Source of the DNA: Rubricoccus sp963708165
GTDB lineage: Bacteria; Bacteroidota; Rhodothermia; Rhodothermales; Rubricoccaceae
Length of the DNA: 64,000 nucleotides
NCBI GenBank assembly: GCA_963708165.1
Contig: OY970187.1
Coordinates: 3,796,469-3,860,468, forward strand
Reading direction: 5' to 3'
The notes beneath the pieces are model-generated. The model was not told the DNA's origin, searched no databases, and was given only the letters and a program-made list of their open reading frames with translations. The translations under genes and the position numbers were made by a program. This document shows positions 29,346 through 39,088 of the stretch, in pieces (within the stretch, counting starts at the first letter, position 1; each line of letters starts with the position of its first letter).

Positions 29346-30200
29346 ATGCGTGTTCTCGCCCTCGTTTTACTGGCGTCGTGCCTCAGCTCCGCCCTCGCGC
29401 AGACTCCCGGCGACCTCGTCTCCGCGTGGCCCTCGCTCCCCGACGAGGCGCGAACCGAAGCCATGCAGTCTCTATTCGCCGGCACCCTGGCCGGGCCGTC
29501 GTTCACCGACGCGCCAGAGGCCTACGTCCCGCTCCTCGCCCTCGGTCTGCGTGCCGAGCCTCTGGCGGCGCGTCAGATCGCACTCACCGTCGTTGCGTTT
29601 GGAGGCATCGGAGTCCAGCGTGGCATGATCGGACCGGGGGCCTTCGATACGCTCGCTCCGCACGTCGTCCGGTCTGCGGCGGCATCCGATCCGCGTGAGC
29701 GAGCCGCTGCATACGGAGCCCTTCTCGCCTTGCGGACGCCAGAGCTCATGGAGGTGCTCGCCAGAGGCGTGCGGGACGCTGATCTCACCGCGGCAGCAGC
29801 GGCACTGGGCTCCGTCTACGTTCTAGGCCCGGCGGTGCGAGATGCGCTCTACCCCTCTGTCCTCGCCGTCACGCGCACGTCTACTACGGACACGGTCAAG
29901 GGTGCAGCTTTGGGCGCGCTCGGCGCGCTGTTCCGCGACACTGAGACGCCGCCCGCTGCGCTCCCGCCAGAGGCCCTCGCCGTTCTGCGCGCGGCACTGC
30001 GCGACACGCGCGTCTACGTCCAGCAGGAGGGGCTCCGCGCCGTGACGGACATCGGCTCCAACGCCCAGGCCCTTCGCGCGGATGTTCAGACCCTCGCCAC
30101 ACATCCGCCCGCCAGCGCGCCCCACCTTGCCGGGACCGCCAACGCTGCCCTCCGACGTCTGGACGGCGTGCGCTCAACGCGGGACCCTGGCTTGCGCTAG
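29346..30200 (+). CDS. Exported alpha-helical (HEAT-like) repeat protein
   Basis: 284 residues with signal peptide MRVLALVLLASCLSSALAQ. The mature part is almost wholly helical Ala/Leu-rich repeats (AAYGALLALRTPELMEVLARG, AAAAALGSVYVL, GALGALFRDTE), typical of HEAT or armadillo-like scaffolds for protein binding. No enzymatic motif. Partner unknown; it stands between the DUF1501 gene and the pnp terminator. Confidence 0.65.
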   Translation: MRVLALVLLASCLSSALAQTPGDLVSAWPSLPDEARTEAMQSLFAGTLAGPSFTDAPEAYVPLLALGLRAEPLAARQIALTVVAFGGIGVQRGMIGPGAFDTLAPHVVRSAAASDPRERAAAYGALLALRTPELMEVLARGVRDADLTAAAAALGSVYVLGPAVRDALYPSVLAVTRTSTTDTVKGAALGALGALFRDTETPPAALPPEALAVLRAALRDTRVYVQQEGLRAVTDIGSNAQALRADVQTLATHPPASAPHLAGTANAALRRLDGVRSTRDPGLR

Positions 30201-30205
30201 CGACA

Positions 30206-30271
30206 CGCCTCTGGCGTAGACCGCCTCTGGCGTAGACCGCCTCTGGCGTAGACCGCCTCTGGCGCCAGAGG
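30206..30271. repeat. 16-base tandem repeat containing the dispersed 9-mer
   Basis: Three full copies of CGCCTCTGGCGTAGAC start at 30206, 30222 and 30238, and a fourth begins at 30254 but runs into a complete CCTCTGGCGCCAGAGG palindrome. It is non-coding, between the convergent HEAT-like and pnp genes. Confidence 0.9.
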
Positions 30272-30281
30272 CCTGACACGG

Positions 30282-30315
30282 AAAACGCCCCCGGACACCG
30301 AAGCATCCGGGGGCG
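30282..30315 (-). terminator. Rho-independent terminator of pnp
   Basis: On the minus strand a perfect ten-base-pair stem (CGCCCCCGGA with TCCGGGGGCG) and ten-base loop are followed by TTTT, about 70 bases after the pnp stop at 30383. Confidence 0.85.
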
Positions 30316-30382
30316 CGCAAGCAAACCCGTGGCCTCTGGCGTTCGACGCCAGAGGCCAGGTCTGCGCTTCGCTCGCCAGAGG

Positions 30383-32639
30383 CTAGTCGCGGCGACGGCC
30401 ACGGCCGCCGTCACGGCCACCACGGCCGCGTCCGCCACCGTCGCGGGAGCCACGCTCCTCACGGCGCTTGGCCATCGCTTCCTTCTCCTCCTCCGTAGGC
30501 TCGGGGAGGAACGGCTTGCGGCTCACGCGGAGCTTGCCACCGTCGCGGACCTCGATGAGCTGCACTTCCAGCTTGTCGCCGATCTGGCACTCGTCGGCCG
30601 GGTCGTTGACGTAGCCGTGTGCCATCTCGGACACGTGCAGCATCGCCTCCTTGCCGGGCATGATCTCCATGATCGCGCCGAAGGGAAGCAGGTTCTTGAC
30701 CGTGCCCATGTAGGTCTCACCGACCTCGGGCTGGCTCACGATGCCACGGATGATGTCGACTGCGGCGTGCGCGGCGTCCATGTTGGGCGCTGCGACCGTT
30801 ACGAAGCCCTTGCCATCGCGCTCGTCGATGTTGATCTGAGCGCCCGTGTCGGCCTGGATGCCCTTGATGATCTTGCCACCTGGCCCGATGATGGCGCCGA
30901 TGAAGTCCTGGTCGATGACGACCTGGATGAGGCGTGGCGCGGTCGGAGAGATCTCCTCGCGTGCCTCCTCGATCGTCTTCGCCATCTCGCCGAGGATGTG
31001 CTGGCGGCCGGCCTTCGCCTGCTCCAGCGCCTCCTTCATCGTGTCCATGCTGAGGCCATCAATCTTGATGTCCATCTGGCAGGCCGTGATGCCGTCCTGC
31101 GGTGCCACAGAGCTTGAAGTCCATGTCGCCGAGGTGATCCTCCGTTCCGAGGATGTCGCTCAGGATGGCGATCTTGTCGCCGTCCGCGATGAGTCCCATC
31201 GCGATGCCCGCGACGGGCTTCTTCAGCGGGACGCCAGCGGCCATCAGGGCCATCGAGCCGCCACAGACGGTCGCCATCGAGGACGAGCCGTTGGACTCCA
31301 GGATGTCCGAGATGATGCGGACGGTGTAGGGGAATTCCTCCTCGCCGGGCATCATCTTGGAGATGGCGCGCTCGGCCAGCATTCCGTGACCGATCTCGCG
31401 ACGACCGGGGCCACGCAGGAAGCGCGCCTCACCGACGGAGAAGGGCGGGAAGTTGTAGTGGAGGTAGAACCGCTTGTCTTCTTGGTCGAAGAGCTGGTCC
31501 ACGGCCTGCACGTCGCGGCCTGTGCCGAGCGTCGCCATGACGAGCGCCTGGGTCTCACCGCGGGTGAAGACGGCCGAGCCGTGCACGCGTGGGAGGTAGT
31601 CGATCTCGCTCCAGATCTCGCGGATGTCGGTCGTGGACCGGCCGTCGAGACGGAGGCCTTCGTCGAGGATCATCTCGCGCATCACGCGGGACTCAGCCTC
31701 CTTGAAGGCTTCCTTTACGTCGCCCTTAGAGAAACCGCCGTCGATCTCCGTCTTGGCGTCGTCGCCTTCGCCGAAGAGATCGGTGAGGAGCGCCTTCTTG
31801 ATGTCGGAGATGCCGCCGTAGAAGGTCTCCTTGGAGTACTCCTTGCGCAGGTGCGCGTCCACGTCGGACTTGATCTTTCCGTACACCATCTCGACCAGAT
31901 CCGCGTCAGGCGCGACGGTCTCGTAGGTCTTCGGTGTGATCTCGCCGCGCTCCTTGACGTAGGTCTTGACGAGCGTGTTGATGCCCTTGACGATCTCCTT
32001 GACGCCCTCGTGAGCGAACTCCAGCGCGGCGACCATGTCGTCCTCGCTGATCTCGTCCATCTCGCCCTCCACCATCACAATCGCGTCGGCCTTGCCGGCG
32101 ACGATGAGGTCGATGTCGGACTCAGCGCGCTCGCTGACGGTCGGGAAGAGAATCATCTCGCCGTCGACGCGGCCGACGCGAACGTGCGCCGTCGGGCCGT
32201 CGAACGGGGAGCCGGAGAGTGCGAGCGCGGCGCTGGAGCCGATGCCTGCGATGACGTCGCCGTCGATCTCCTCGTCAGCCGAGAGCACGAAGTTCAGAAC
32301 CTGAACCTCATTGCGGAAGCCGTCCGGGAAGAGCGGGCGGATGGTCCGGTCGATGAGACGGCTCGTGAGCGTCTCCTTGTCCGTGGGGCGGCCTTCGCGC
32401 TTGAAGAAGCCACCGGGGAACGCGCCCTTGGCGGAGAAGCGCTCGCGGTAGTCGACGGTCAGCGGGAAGAAGTGCTGGCCTTCGCGGGCCTCGTTCAGCG
32501 TAACCGCTGTCGAGAGAATGACCGTGTCGCCGAGGCGGATGACGACGGAGCCGTCGGCCTGCTTGGCGAGCTTGCCGGTTTCGATGGATAGCGTCTTGCC
32601 ACCCACCTTGATGTCCTGCGTGATTGCAGTCTTGTACAT
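30383..32639 (-). CDS. pnp: Polynucleotide phosphorylase, frameshifted by one base
   Basis: 751 residues after repair. Phosphorolytic 3'-5' RNA exonuclease of the degradosome. Two RNase PH domains (ERFSAKGAFPGGFFKREGRP and FSVGEARFLRGPGRREIGHG), the KH domain (IGAIIGPGGKIIKGIQ) and the S1 domain (VGETYMGTVKNLLPFGAIMEI) are present, then an Arg/Gly-rich tail (GGRGRGGRDGGRGRRRD) that probably binds RNA. One extra G near 31105, within GTQDGITACQMDIK, splits the gene; given its conservation this is probably a sequence error. The gene contains no copy of the dispersed 9-mer over 2.2 kb except at its very end. Follows rpsO as in many bacteria. Confidence 0.95.
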
Positions 32640-32909
32640 AGTGTGGCGCCGCTTCGGGCGCAGTGTTGAGAGTGCGCGGGGCCTCTCGGGTGCCAGCCTT
32701 CGGCCCGCCTCTGGCGGACCGCTCGGGATCCCTTCGATGGGGGGCGCAGCGTCGCCAGAGGCGCAACCCGCCAGAGGCCTCTGGCGTGGCGGGCGCGGCG
32801 CACCCAATCGAACGAACCGCCGTGGGGCGGGCGCGGCCCGATGGGGTCTCGCGCGGGATTTCGCGGGAGGCTACGGTCCGTGAAGTGGACCTGGCCTCTG
32901 GCGCGAACG

Positions 32910-32941
32910 AAAAACGGCGGCTCCCACAGAGGGAGCCGCCG
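32910..32941 (-). terminator. Terminator between rpsO and pnp
   Basis: On the minus strand an 11-base-pair GC-rich stem (CGGCGGCTCCC with its complement) with a short loop is followed by TTTTT, 12 bases past the rpsO stop. It could separate or attenuate rpsO-pnp transcription. Confidence 0.85.
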
Positions 32942-32953
32942 CGTAGGCCTCAG

Positions 32954-33220
32954 TTACTTACGGAGGCCAAGCGTGGCGATGATATCGCGGTAGCGCTGGA
33001 TGTCCTTGCCTGCAACGTAGTTGAGGAGGCGACGGCGCTTACCGACCATCTTGAGCAGGCCGAGACGAGACGTGTGATCCTTGGTGTGGATCTTGAGGTG
33101 CTCGGTGAGGTCGGCGATGCGGGCGGTGAAGATCGCGATCTGGACTTCTGCCTTGCCGGTGTTGCTCTCGGAGCCGCCGTGCGTCTCGATGATTTCCTGC
33201 TTCTGCTCTGTGCTGATCAT
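32954..33220 (-). CDS. rpsO: 30S ribosomal protein S15
   Basis: 88 residues, normal length. MISTEQKQEIIETHGGSESN, HLKIHTKDHTSRLGLLKMVG and KRRRLLNYVAGKDIQRYRDII are hallmarks of S15, which binds 16S rRNA and helps platform assembly. ATG at 33220. The coding sequence is free of the dispersed 9-mer. It lies directly upstream of pnp, separated by a terminator. Confidence 0.97.
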   Translation of the reverse strand: MISTEQKQEIIETHGGSESNTGKAEVQIAIFTARIADLTEHLKIHTKDHTSRLGLLKMVGKRRRLLNYVAGKDIQRYRDIIATLGLRK

Positions 33221-33427
33221 GTAGCGTGGGGTTGATCCTCGTCCGACGCTGTGGTGCGGACGAAGACCCGCCGGGAATCCGGGGTTTCCGGGCCGACGTG
33301 GTCTGTTCAGTGGGGCGCCCAGCATGGGCGCGAGAACTCCCAATCTACAGAGTTCGGCGCCGTTTTCGCCTCTGTCGTCTCTTCACGCAGCATCTTTGCG
33401 CGAGCCTCTGGCGCCAGAGGCGCAGGT

Positions 33428-33849
33428 CTACTGGGCACGGTAGACCGCAAACGCATACGCGCACTCGTCTTCCATGCAGCCGTAGATGTCGATGCTCAAC
33501 ATGTGAGTTGCGGTGTCCCCGGCGGTAAAGCGGATCTCTTCGTCGGCGTCGGTTTCAGCGTTCGCCATGACGCTCGTGACGGAGCTGTCGACCAAAAAGT
33601 CGGGGTCGAAGTTCGCGCCGGGTGCGGTGGCGACAACGATCATGTACTCGACGTCTGCCTCCAAGTCTAGAAGATGCGTGCTGGTGAAACCATCGGAGAA
33701 GGCGAGTTTAGCCTCGCCGAATGCGATCATTCCAGCCTCGGCAGCGCGAGCGTTGGCCTCGCCCATCGCCTGACCCAGGTGGGCGGCATCGGACTGGGCA
33801 TGGCGCCAGAGGCGAGGAATAAGACGGAAAGCAGGGCGAAGAGGCGCAT
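33428..33849 (-). CDS. Small exported protein of unknown function, frameshifted
   Basis: About 140 residues after repair. The true start is probably ATG 33849, giving the signal peptide MRLFALLSVLFLASGAMAQ; a missing base near 33800 puts signal and mature part in different frames. The mature domain (AFSDGFTSTHLLDLEADVEY, DFLVDSSVTSVMANAETD, DIYGCMEDECAYAFAVYRA) has a beta-rich look and two C-terminal cysteines. No family recognised. The signal includes an in-frame 9-mer (LASGAM). Confidence 0.6.
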
Positions 33850-33955
33850 GGCAGGGGTTCAGGTGGGAGCCCGAAGTCTATCTGCTCGGCGCGTCTAGCG
33901 GATGGGTCCTCGGTACGCTTTTCCTCGCGCTACGCCAGAGGCGCCGGTGCTCGCG

Positions 33956-34915
33956 CTAGACCTTTGGCGACCCGGTAAGCAGCCATTGCGCGCGCTGCCG
34001 GTCCTCTTTGAGCTGCGCGACGAGTGCCTGTGGCCCATCGAACCGCTGCTCACCCCGGATGCGCGCAATTACGTCTACAGTCAGGCGGCGTCCGTACAGA
34101 TCGGCGTCGGTCTCGAACAGGTGCACCTCGGCTTTGACCGCGCCGTCGGTCTCGAACGTGGGCCGTTTGCCCACGTTCATCATCCCGAGCAAAGGCGCGG
34201 AGCCTCTGGCGCCAGAGGCCTCTGGCGGGAGGTTCGCGCGGACGGCGTACACGCCGACACCGGGCAGCATCTTGCGGTCGTGCTCCGGCTGCACGTTGGC
34301 CGTCGGAAAACCGATGGTGCGGCCTCTCCCCTCCCCGCGCACGACGGTCCCGCTGAACCGGTACGGGCGGCCGAGAAGCTGCGCCGCGCGCTTCACGTCG
34401 CCGGAGGCTAGGCGTTGGCGAATCTCCGTGCTGGAGACCGTGACGCCGGTTTCGATCTGCTCCGGGATCACGTCGACCGAGAAGTGGTGGTCTGCGCCGA
34501 GGCGGTCTAACAGATCGCGGTCGCCTCTGGCGCCGCTACCGAAGCGATGGTCGTAGCCGACAACGATCTCCTTCATGCCGATCTGCCCAAGCAGCACGTC
34601 GGTGATGTACGCTTTGGGCTCCAGCATGGACAGGTCCCGCGTGAACGGCAGCACGACAAAGCGATCAATACCCAGACCTCTGGCGAGATCGGCGCGCTCC
34701 GCCATCGTGGTCAGCAGCGGCACCCGAATTCCAGCGATGACTTCGCGCGGGTGCGGGTCGAAGGTCACGAGCGTCGGCACGCCGCCCATCTTTTGGGCCC
34801 GCTCTACCAGATAGCGGATGATGGCGCGGTGTCCGATGTGTACACCGTCGAACGTGCCCGTCGTGAGGACAGACCGGTCGTCGCGCGTGATCTCCGGTCC
34901 GACTTCGGTCCTCAT
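33956..34915 (-). CDS. ribF: Bifunctional riboflavin kinase / FAD synthetase
   Basis: 319 residues, usual length. The N-terminal adenylyltransferase domain shows TGTFDGVHIGHRAIIR and TFDPHPREVI; the C-terminal kinase domain shows GEGRGRTIGFPTANVQ and GVYAVRA. It phosphorylates riboflavin to FMN and adenylates FMN to FAD. Its start overlaps the truB stop by four bases (ATGA), as the last gene of the rimP-to-ribF run. A 9-mer-derived PPEASGARGS lies in a kinase-domain surface loop. Confidence 0.95.
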   Translation of the reverse strand: MRTEVGPEITRDDRSVLTTGTFDGVHIGHRAIIRYLVERAQKMGGVPTLVTFDPHPREVIAGIRVPLLTTMAERADLARGLGIDRFVVLPFTRDLSMLEPKAYITDVLLGQIGMKEIVVGYDHRFGSGARGDRDLLDRLGADHHFSVDVIPEQIETGVTVSSTEIRQRLASGDVKRAAQLLGRPYRFSGTVVRGEGRGRTIGFPTANVQPEHDRKMLPGVGVYAVRANLPPEASGARGSAPLLGMMNVGKRPTFETDGAVKAEVHLFETDADLYGRRLTVDVIARIRGEQRFDGPQALVAQLKEDRQRAQWLLTGSPKV

Positions 34916-35664
34916 GCCTCACGCTCGAACGCCGCCAGAGGCAGCGCTTCGCTGACCTTGAACGGGCCAATGGCCTCGCGCCGTAGCGCGATCAAGTGAC
35001 CGCCGACGCCCAGCGCCGCGCCCACGTCGTGCGCGAGGCTGCGCACGTAAAACCCCTTTGAGCTTTCGACGCGGAAGTCCACGTCCACCGTATTCTCCGG
35101 CTGGTCTGTGCCAGAGGCGCGCACGTTGGTCCACGCCAAGTCGTACACGCTTACATACCGCGGCGGCACGTCCATCGTCTCGCCGCGACGCGCCTTTTTA
35201 TACAGCCGCTCGCCGTCCTTCTTGATCGCGGAGTAGATCGGCGGAACCTGCGTCAACTCCCCCACGAACCGCTCGCGCACGGCCTCGATGGCTTCTGGCG
35301 TGACGCCAGAGGCGTCAACAGCTTCGGCGATGGGCGTCTCGGCGTCGAAGCTGGCGGTCGTCTGGCCCAGCCGGATCGTGCCGGTGTAGATCTTGGGCAG
35401 TCCCATAAATCTGTCCTGCTGCCGCGTCGCGTCGCGGCCCACCAAAAGGATGAGCAGGCCTGTGGCCATCGGGTCGAGCGTGCCGGCGTGGCCCACTTTC
35501 TTAACGCGCAGCCCCCAGCGCACCTTTTTTACCACACCGAACGACGTGATGCCGCCCGGCTTGTCGACCAGCACGGCACCCGACATCGGGGCCTCTGGCG
35601 TGCCGAACGGGCGCGGCAGTGCGTTTTCTGTTCCGTAAATCGCCAGAGGCTTCAGCTCCGCCAC
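34912..35664 (-). CDS. truB: tRNA pseudouridine(55) synthase
   Basis: 250 residues. It makes pseudouridine 55 in the T-loop of tRNA. The catalytic Asp is in VGHAGTLDPMATGLL; VDKPGGITSF, PPIYSAIKKDGERLYKKARRG and SSKGFYVRSLAHDVG are family landmarks. The extra N-terminal 26 residues (IYGTENALPRPFGTPEAP) are partly 9-mer-derived; the conserved part begins at MSGAVLVDKPGG, so that Met could be the ancestral start. Confidence 0.95.
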   Translation of the reverse strand: MAELKPLAIYGTENALPRPFGTPEAPMSGAVLVDKPGGITSFGVVKKVRWGLRVKKVGHAGTLDPMATGLLILLVGRDATRQQDRFMGLPKIYTGTIRLGQTTASFDAETPIAEAVDASGVTPEAIEAVRERFVGELTQVPPIYSAIKKDGERLYKKARRGETMDVPPRYVSVYDLAWTNVRASGTDQPENTVDVDFRVESSKGFYVRSLAHDVGAALGVGGHLIALRREAIGPFKVSEALPLAAFEREA

Positions 35665-35666
35665 GC

Positions 35667-36083
35667 CTAGTAGTCGCCGCGCGCGGGCTTCGTCTCTTCG
35701 ACTTCAGCCTCGCCAGAGGCTTCGCGTCCTTCGCGCTCCTCGCGGATCTTGGCGAACAGGTCGTCCATGTGGGCGCGCTTTTGCGGGCCTTCGTCCAGGA
35801 AAAACTTGATCTCCGGGATGCGGCGCACCTGGTTACGGATGCGTGCGGCCAGTTCCTTGCGGATCGCAATCGTTTCGGCATCGAGCCGGTTGAACGCAGC
35901 CTGGCGAGCCTCTGGCGTGTCGCCGAGGACGCTGACGTGGACGTACGCGATGCCAAGATCGGCAGTCACGCGGACACCTGTTACGGTGATGAGGGACTGG
36001 CTGGCCTCGTGGAAGTCGTGCTGAAGAAGCTCAGCGACCTCCCGCTGAATCATGCGCGCGACGCGCTCGGTGCGGATAGACAT
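35667..36083 (-). CDS. rbfA: Ribosome-binding factor A
   Basis: 138 residues. Binds the 30S subunit late in assembly. MSIRTERVARMIQREVAELL, ITVTGVRVTADLGIAYVHVSV and RIPEIKFFLDEG are typical RbfA segments. ATG 36083. The C-terminal tail (REASGEAEVEETKPARG) is acidic and contains a 9-mer-derived ASG. Two bases separate its stop from the truB start. Confidence 0.93.
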   Translation of the reverse strand: MSIRTERVARMIQREVAELLQHDFHEASQSLITVTGVRVTADLGIAYVHVSVLGDTPEARQAAFNRLDAETIAIRKELAARIRNQVRRIPEIKFFLDEGPQKRAHMDDLFAKIREEREGREASGEAEVEETKPARGDY

Positions 36084-36170
36084 ATCGAGAGGGAGTGGGG
36101 ATGGAGGAATAGAGGGATGAGCAGACGCGTTCCCGCATCCCTCTCTCATCCCCTATCCCACATCCCTCTT

Positions 36171-39029
36171 CTAGACTTCGAGGGTGCGCTTCTCCTCGGT
36201 GATGACGTAGGACTCGACCGTGTCCCCGACCTTGATGTCGTTGAAGTTGCGGATCGAGAGGCCACACTCGAAGCCTCTGGCGACTTCGGTGACGTCGTCC
36301 TTGAAGCGGCGGAGGCTGTCCAGCACGCCGTCGTAGACGACCACGCCGTCGCGCAAGAGGCGCACTTTGTCGTTGCGCGTGATCTTGCCTTCCACGACGT
36401 AGCAACCGGCGATAGTGCCAGCCTTGGGTACGCGGAACGTCTCGCGGACTTCGACGGTGGAGTTGATCGTCTCCTTGCTCTCGGGCGAAAGCAGCCCTTC
36501 GAGCGCGGCGCGCACTTCCTCGATGGCATCGTAGATGACCGAGTAGGTGCGGATGTCGATCTCCTCGTTTTCCGCGATGGTCCGCACGCCTGTTCCGGGA
36601 CGGACTTGGAAGCCGATGATGATGGCGTTGGACGCTGCGGCAAGCATCACGTCGCTTTCCGAGATCGCACCGACACCTGCGTGCACGATGTCGACCGCCA
36701 CTTCGTCGTTGGACAGCTTGAGGAGCGCGTCGGAGAGGGCCTCCGCTGAGCCGCCCACGTCGGCCTTGACGACGAGGTTGAGCATGTTGATCTCGCCCAT
36801 CGCCATGCGGCGGGAGAGGTCGGCCAGAGTCACGTGGCGACGCTGGTGCATCGTCTGCTCGCGCTGAAGCTGGACGCGCTTGGACGCGATCTCGCGCGCC
36901 TCGCGCTCGTCGTCCAACACAACCAAGCGGTCACCGACCTCTGGCGCATCGTTGAAGCCGAGCACCTGTACAGGCGTGGACGGACCGGCCACTTCGACGC
37001 GGTTGTCGCGCTCGTCGAACATGGCGCGGACGCGCCCGGAGGTCATGCCTCCGACGAACACGTCACCGATGTTGAGCGTGCCGTTCTGGACCAAGATGGT
37101 CGCGACGACGCCGCGGCCCTTGTCCAGTTGCGCCTCGATGACCGTACCGACCGCGTTGCGGTCCGGGTTGGCGGTCAGCTCCATCAGGTCGCTCTCAATA
37201 AGCACCTTTTCGAGCAAGCTGTCCACGTTGGTGCCGTTGAGCGCCGAGACCAGTTCGCACTGAACCTTGCCGCCGTACTGCTCAACTTGCACGCCTTGCT
37301 CGGCGAGCTCGGACATGATCTTGTCCGGGTTGGCCTGCTCGCGGTCGATCTTGTTGATCGCCACGATGATCGGCACCTCGGCGGCTTGCGCGTGGTTGAT
37401 GGCCTCGATCGTCTGTGGCATTACGCGGTCATCCGCGGCCACAACGAGGATGACGAGGTCCGTCACCTGCGCGCCTCTGGCGCGCATCGCGGTAAAGGCC
37501 TCGTGACCCGGCGTATCCAGGAAGGTCATCTCGCGACCGTCCTCCAGCGTCACCTCGTAGGCACCGATGTGCTGCGTGATGCCACCGGCCTCGCCAGCGA
37601 CGACGTTTTCGGTGCGGATGTAATCCAGTAGCGAGGTCTTACCGTGGTCGACGTGGCCCATGATGGTCACGACGGCCGAGCGCGGCTTGAGGTCCTCGGG
37701 ATCGTCCTCGACGATGATGTCGAGGACTTCCTCATCCTCGTTCATGAACTCGACCTCGAAGTCGAACTCGTCGGCGAGGAGCGTGATCTGGTCGGCGTCC
37801 AGGCGCTGGTTGATGGAGAACATCATGCCCATCGCGAAGCCCTTCGAGATCACCTCGGCCACGTTGACGTTCATCGCCTCGGCTAGGTCGCCGGTGTTGA
37901 TGAACTCCATGACGCGGAGGATCTGCGACTGCTCCTCGCGGAGCTGCTCCAGGAGCTCGCGCTGTGCAGCGCGCTCGTCGCGGCGGGCACGGCGGCGCTT
38001 CTGGCGCACGCGCTTGCTCCCACCCTTACCGGTCGTGGCTGCAACGGTCTTGGCGACGTTCTTTTCGACTTCGGCTTTGCTGACGCTTGGGCGGCCTTTC
38101 TTTCCTCCCTTCTTGCGAGAGCGCTTGCTGTCGTCGGTTCCGCCAGAGGCGGGCGCGGCAACGGCGTCGTCGGCTTTTGAGGCCTTGCGCTTGCGCTTGC
38201 GACCGCTATCGAGTCCTGAGAGGTCGATCTTGCCCAGCACCTTGGTGCCGCTCAACGCGTAGCGGCCTGCACGCACGACACCCTCGGAGTCGGACGCAGG
38301 TGATGGCGCATCCACGGACAGGTTCTCTGTTGCCTCTGGCGCGGCTTCGGCCTCTGGCGTTGCAGCGACGGCGTCGTCACTAGCGGGAGAATCAGCGTCA
38401 GGCGCATCATCACTTGCCTCTGGCGTCTCGCTTGCAGCCTCGGCTTTGGACTCTGCTGGAGCCTCAGGCTCTGGCGTCGTCTCGCCAGAAGCCTGCGGGG
38501 GCTCGGGTGTCGGCTCAGGAGTTGCCTCGGCGACGGGCTCGGGAGTCGGAGTGGGCTCTGCGACGGGCGCAGGCTTTTCGACCACGGGCTCCGCGGCCAC
38601 AGGCTCGGGGGCGGCCTCGATGACGGGCTCGGCAGGAGCCACGGGCGCCTCGGCGGCCGCTGTCTCGATGACGGGCTCAGCGGGCGCGACGGGCTCCGGG
38701 GTGGACTCAGGTTCCGGCTCGGGATCCTTCGTCGAGACGCGCTGCGGCTCGTCCTCTGCAGCCTCTTGCGCGGCAGCGATCTGCTCGCGACGGTCCTTGA
38801 CGCGAGCCTTCGCGTCGGCGTCATCGGAATACGCCTCAATGAGGGCGTCGTACATCGCGGGCTCCAAGCGGGCGTTGGGATCGCCCGACTTGAGCTTGTC
38901 GTCTAGCTCGAATCCGCGCTCTTGGAGCGCAGAGACAACCGTATCCGTCGCGATGTTGAGCTCGCGGGATGCTTTGAAGAGCTGGACGCGCTTCGGCTTA
39001 TTCGACCTCGCTCGGCGCGTGGTTGGCAT
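36171..39029 (-). CDS. infB: Translation initiation factor IF-2
   Basis: 952 residues. The GTPase core begins near residue 460 with IMGHVDHGKTSLLDYIR, then DTPGHEAF and INKIDRE, followed by domains II to IV. The N-terminal 300 residues are a long Pro/Glu/Ala-rich linker with repeats of EPVAPAEPVIE-type units, and much of its variation coincides with 9-mer copies (PEASG, ATPEA, ASGG). IF-2 brings initiator tRNA to the 30S subunit. The N-terminus VQLFKASRELNIATDTVVSAL is the IF2 N-terminal subdomain common to Bacteroidota. Confidence 0.97.
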   Translation of the reverse strand: MPTTRRARSNKPKRVQLFKASRELNIATDTVVSALQERGFELDDKLKSGDPNARLEPAMYDALIEAYSDDADAKARVKDRREQIAAAQEAAEDEPQRVSTKDPEPEPESTPEPVAPAEPVIETAAAEAPVAPAEPVIEAAPEPVAAEPVVEKPAPVAEPTPTPEPVAEATPEPTPEPPQASGETTPEPEAPAESKAEAASETPEASDDAPDADSPASDDAVAATPEAEAAPEATENLSVDAPSPASDSEGVVRAGRYALSGTKVLGKIDLSGLDSGRKRKRKASKADDAVAAPASGGTDDSKRSRKKGGKKGRPSVSKAEVEKNVAKTVAATTGKGGSKRVRQKRRRARRDERAAQRELLEQLREEQSQILRVMEFINTGDLAEAMNVNVAEVISKGFAMGMMFSINQRLDADQITLLADEFDFEVEFMNEDEEVLDIIVEDDPEDLKPRSAVVTIMGHVDHGKTSLLDYIRTENVVAGEAGGITQHIGAYEVTLEDGREMTFLDTPGHEAFTAMRARGAQVTDLVILVVAADDRVMPQTIEAINHAQAAEVPIIVAINKIDREQANPDKIMSELAEQGVQVEQYGGKVQCELVSALNGTNVDSLLEKVLIESDLMELTANPDRNAVGTVIEAQLDKGRGVVATILVQNGTLNIGDVFVGGMTSGRVRAMFDERDNRVEVAGPSTPVQVLGFNDAPEVGDRLVVLDDEREAREIASKRVQLQREQTMHQRRHVTLADLSRRMAMGEINMLNLVVKADVGGSAEALSDALLKLSNDEVAVDIVHAGVGAISESDVMLAAASNAIIIGFQVRPGTGVRTIAENEEIDIRTYSVIYDAIEEVRAALEGLLSPESKETINSTVEVRETFRVPKAGTIAGCYVVEGKITRNDKVRLLRDGVVVYDGVLDSLRRFKDDVTEVARGFECGLSIRNFNDIKVGDTVESYVITEEKRTLEV

Positions 39030-39088
39030 GCAGGTGTTGGCGTGTGCGTGGCCGCGGACGGCCTAAGTCAATCGTACAGGGTACGGCG

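Noticed and set aside
30383..31108. Independent KH/S1 RNA-binding protein
   Set aside because: It is the C-terminal third of pnp after a one-base shift; the residues on both sides join without gap.
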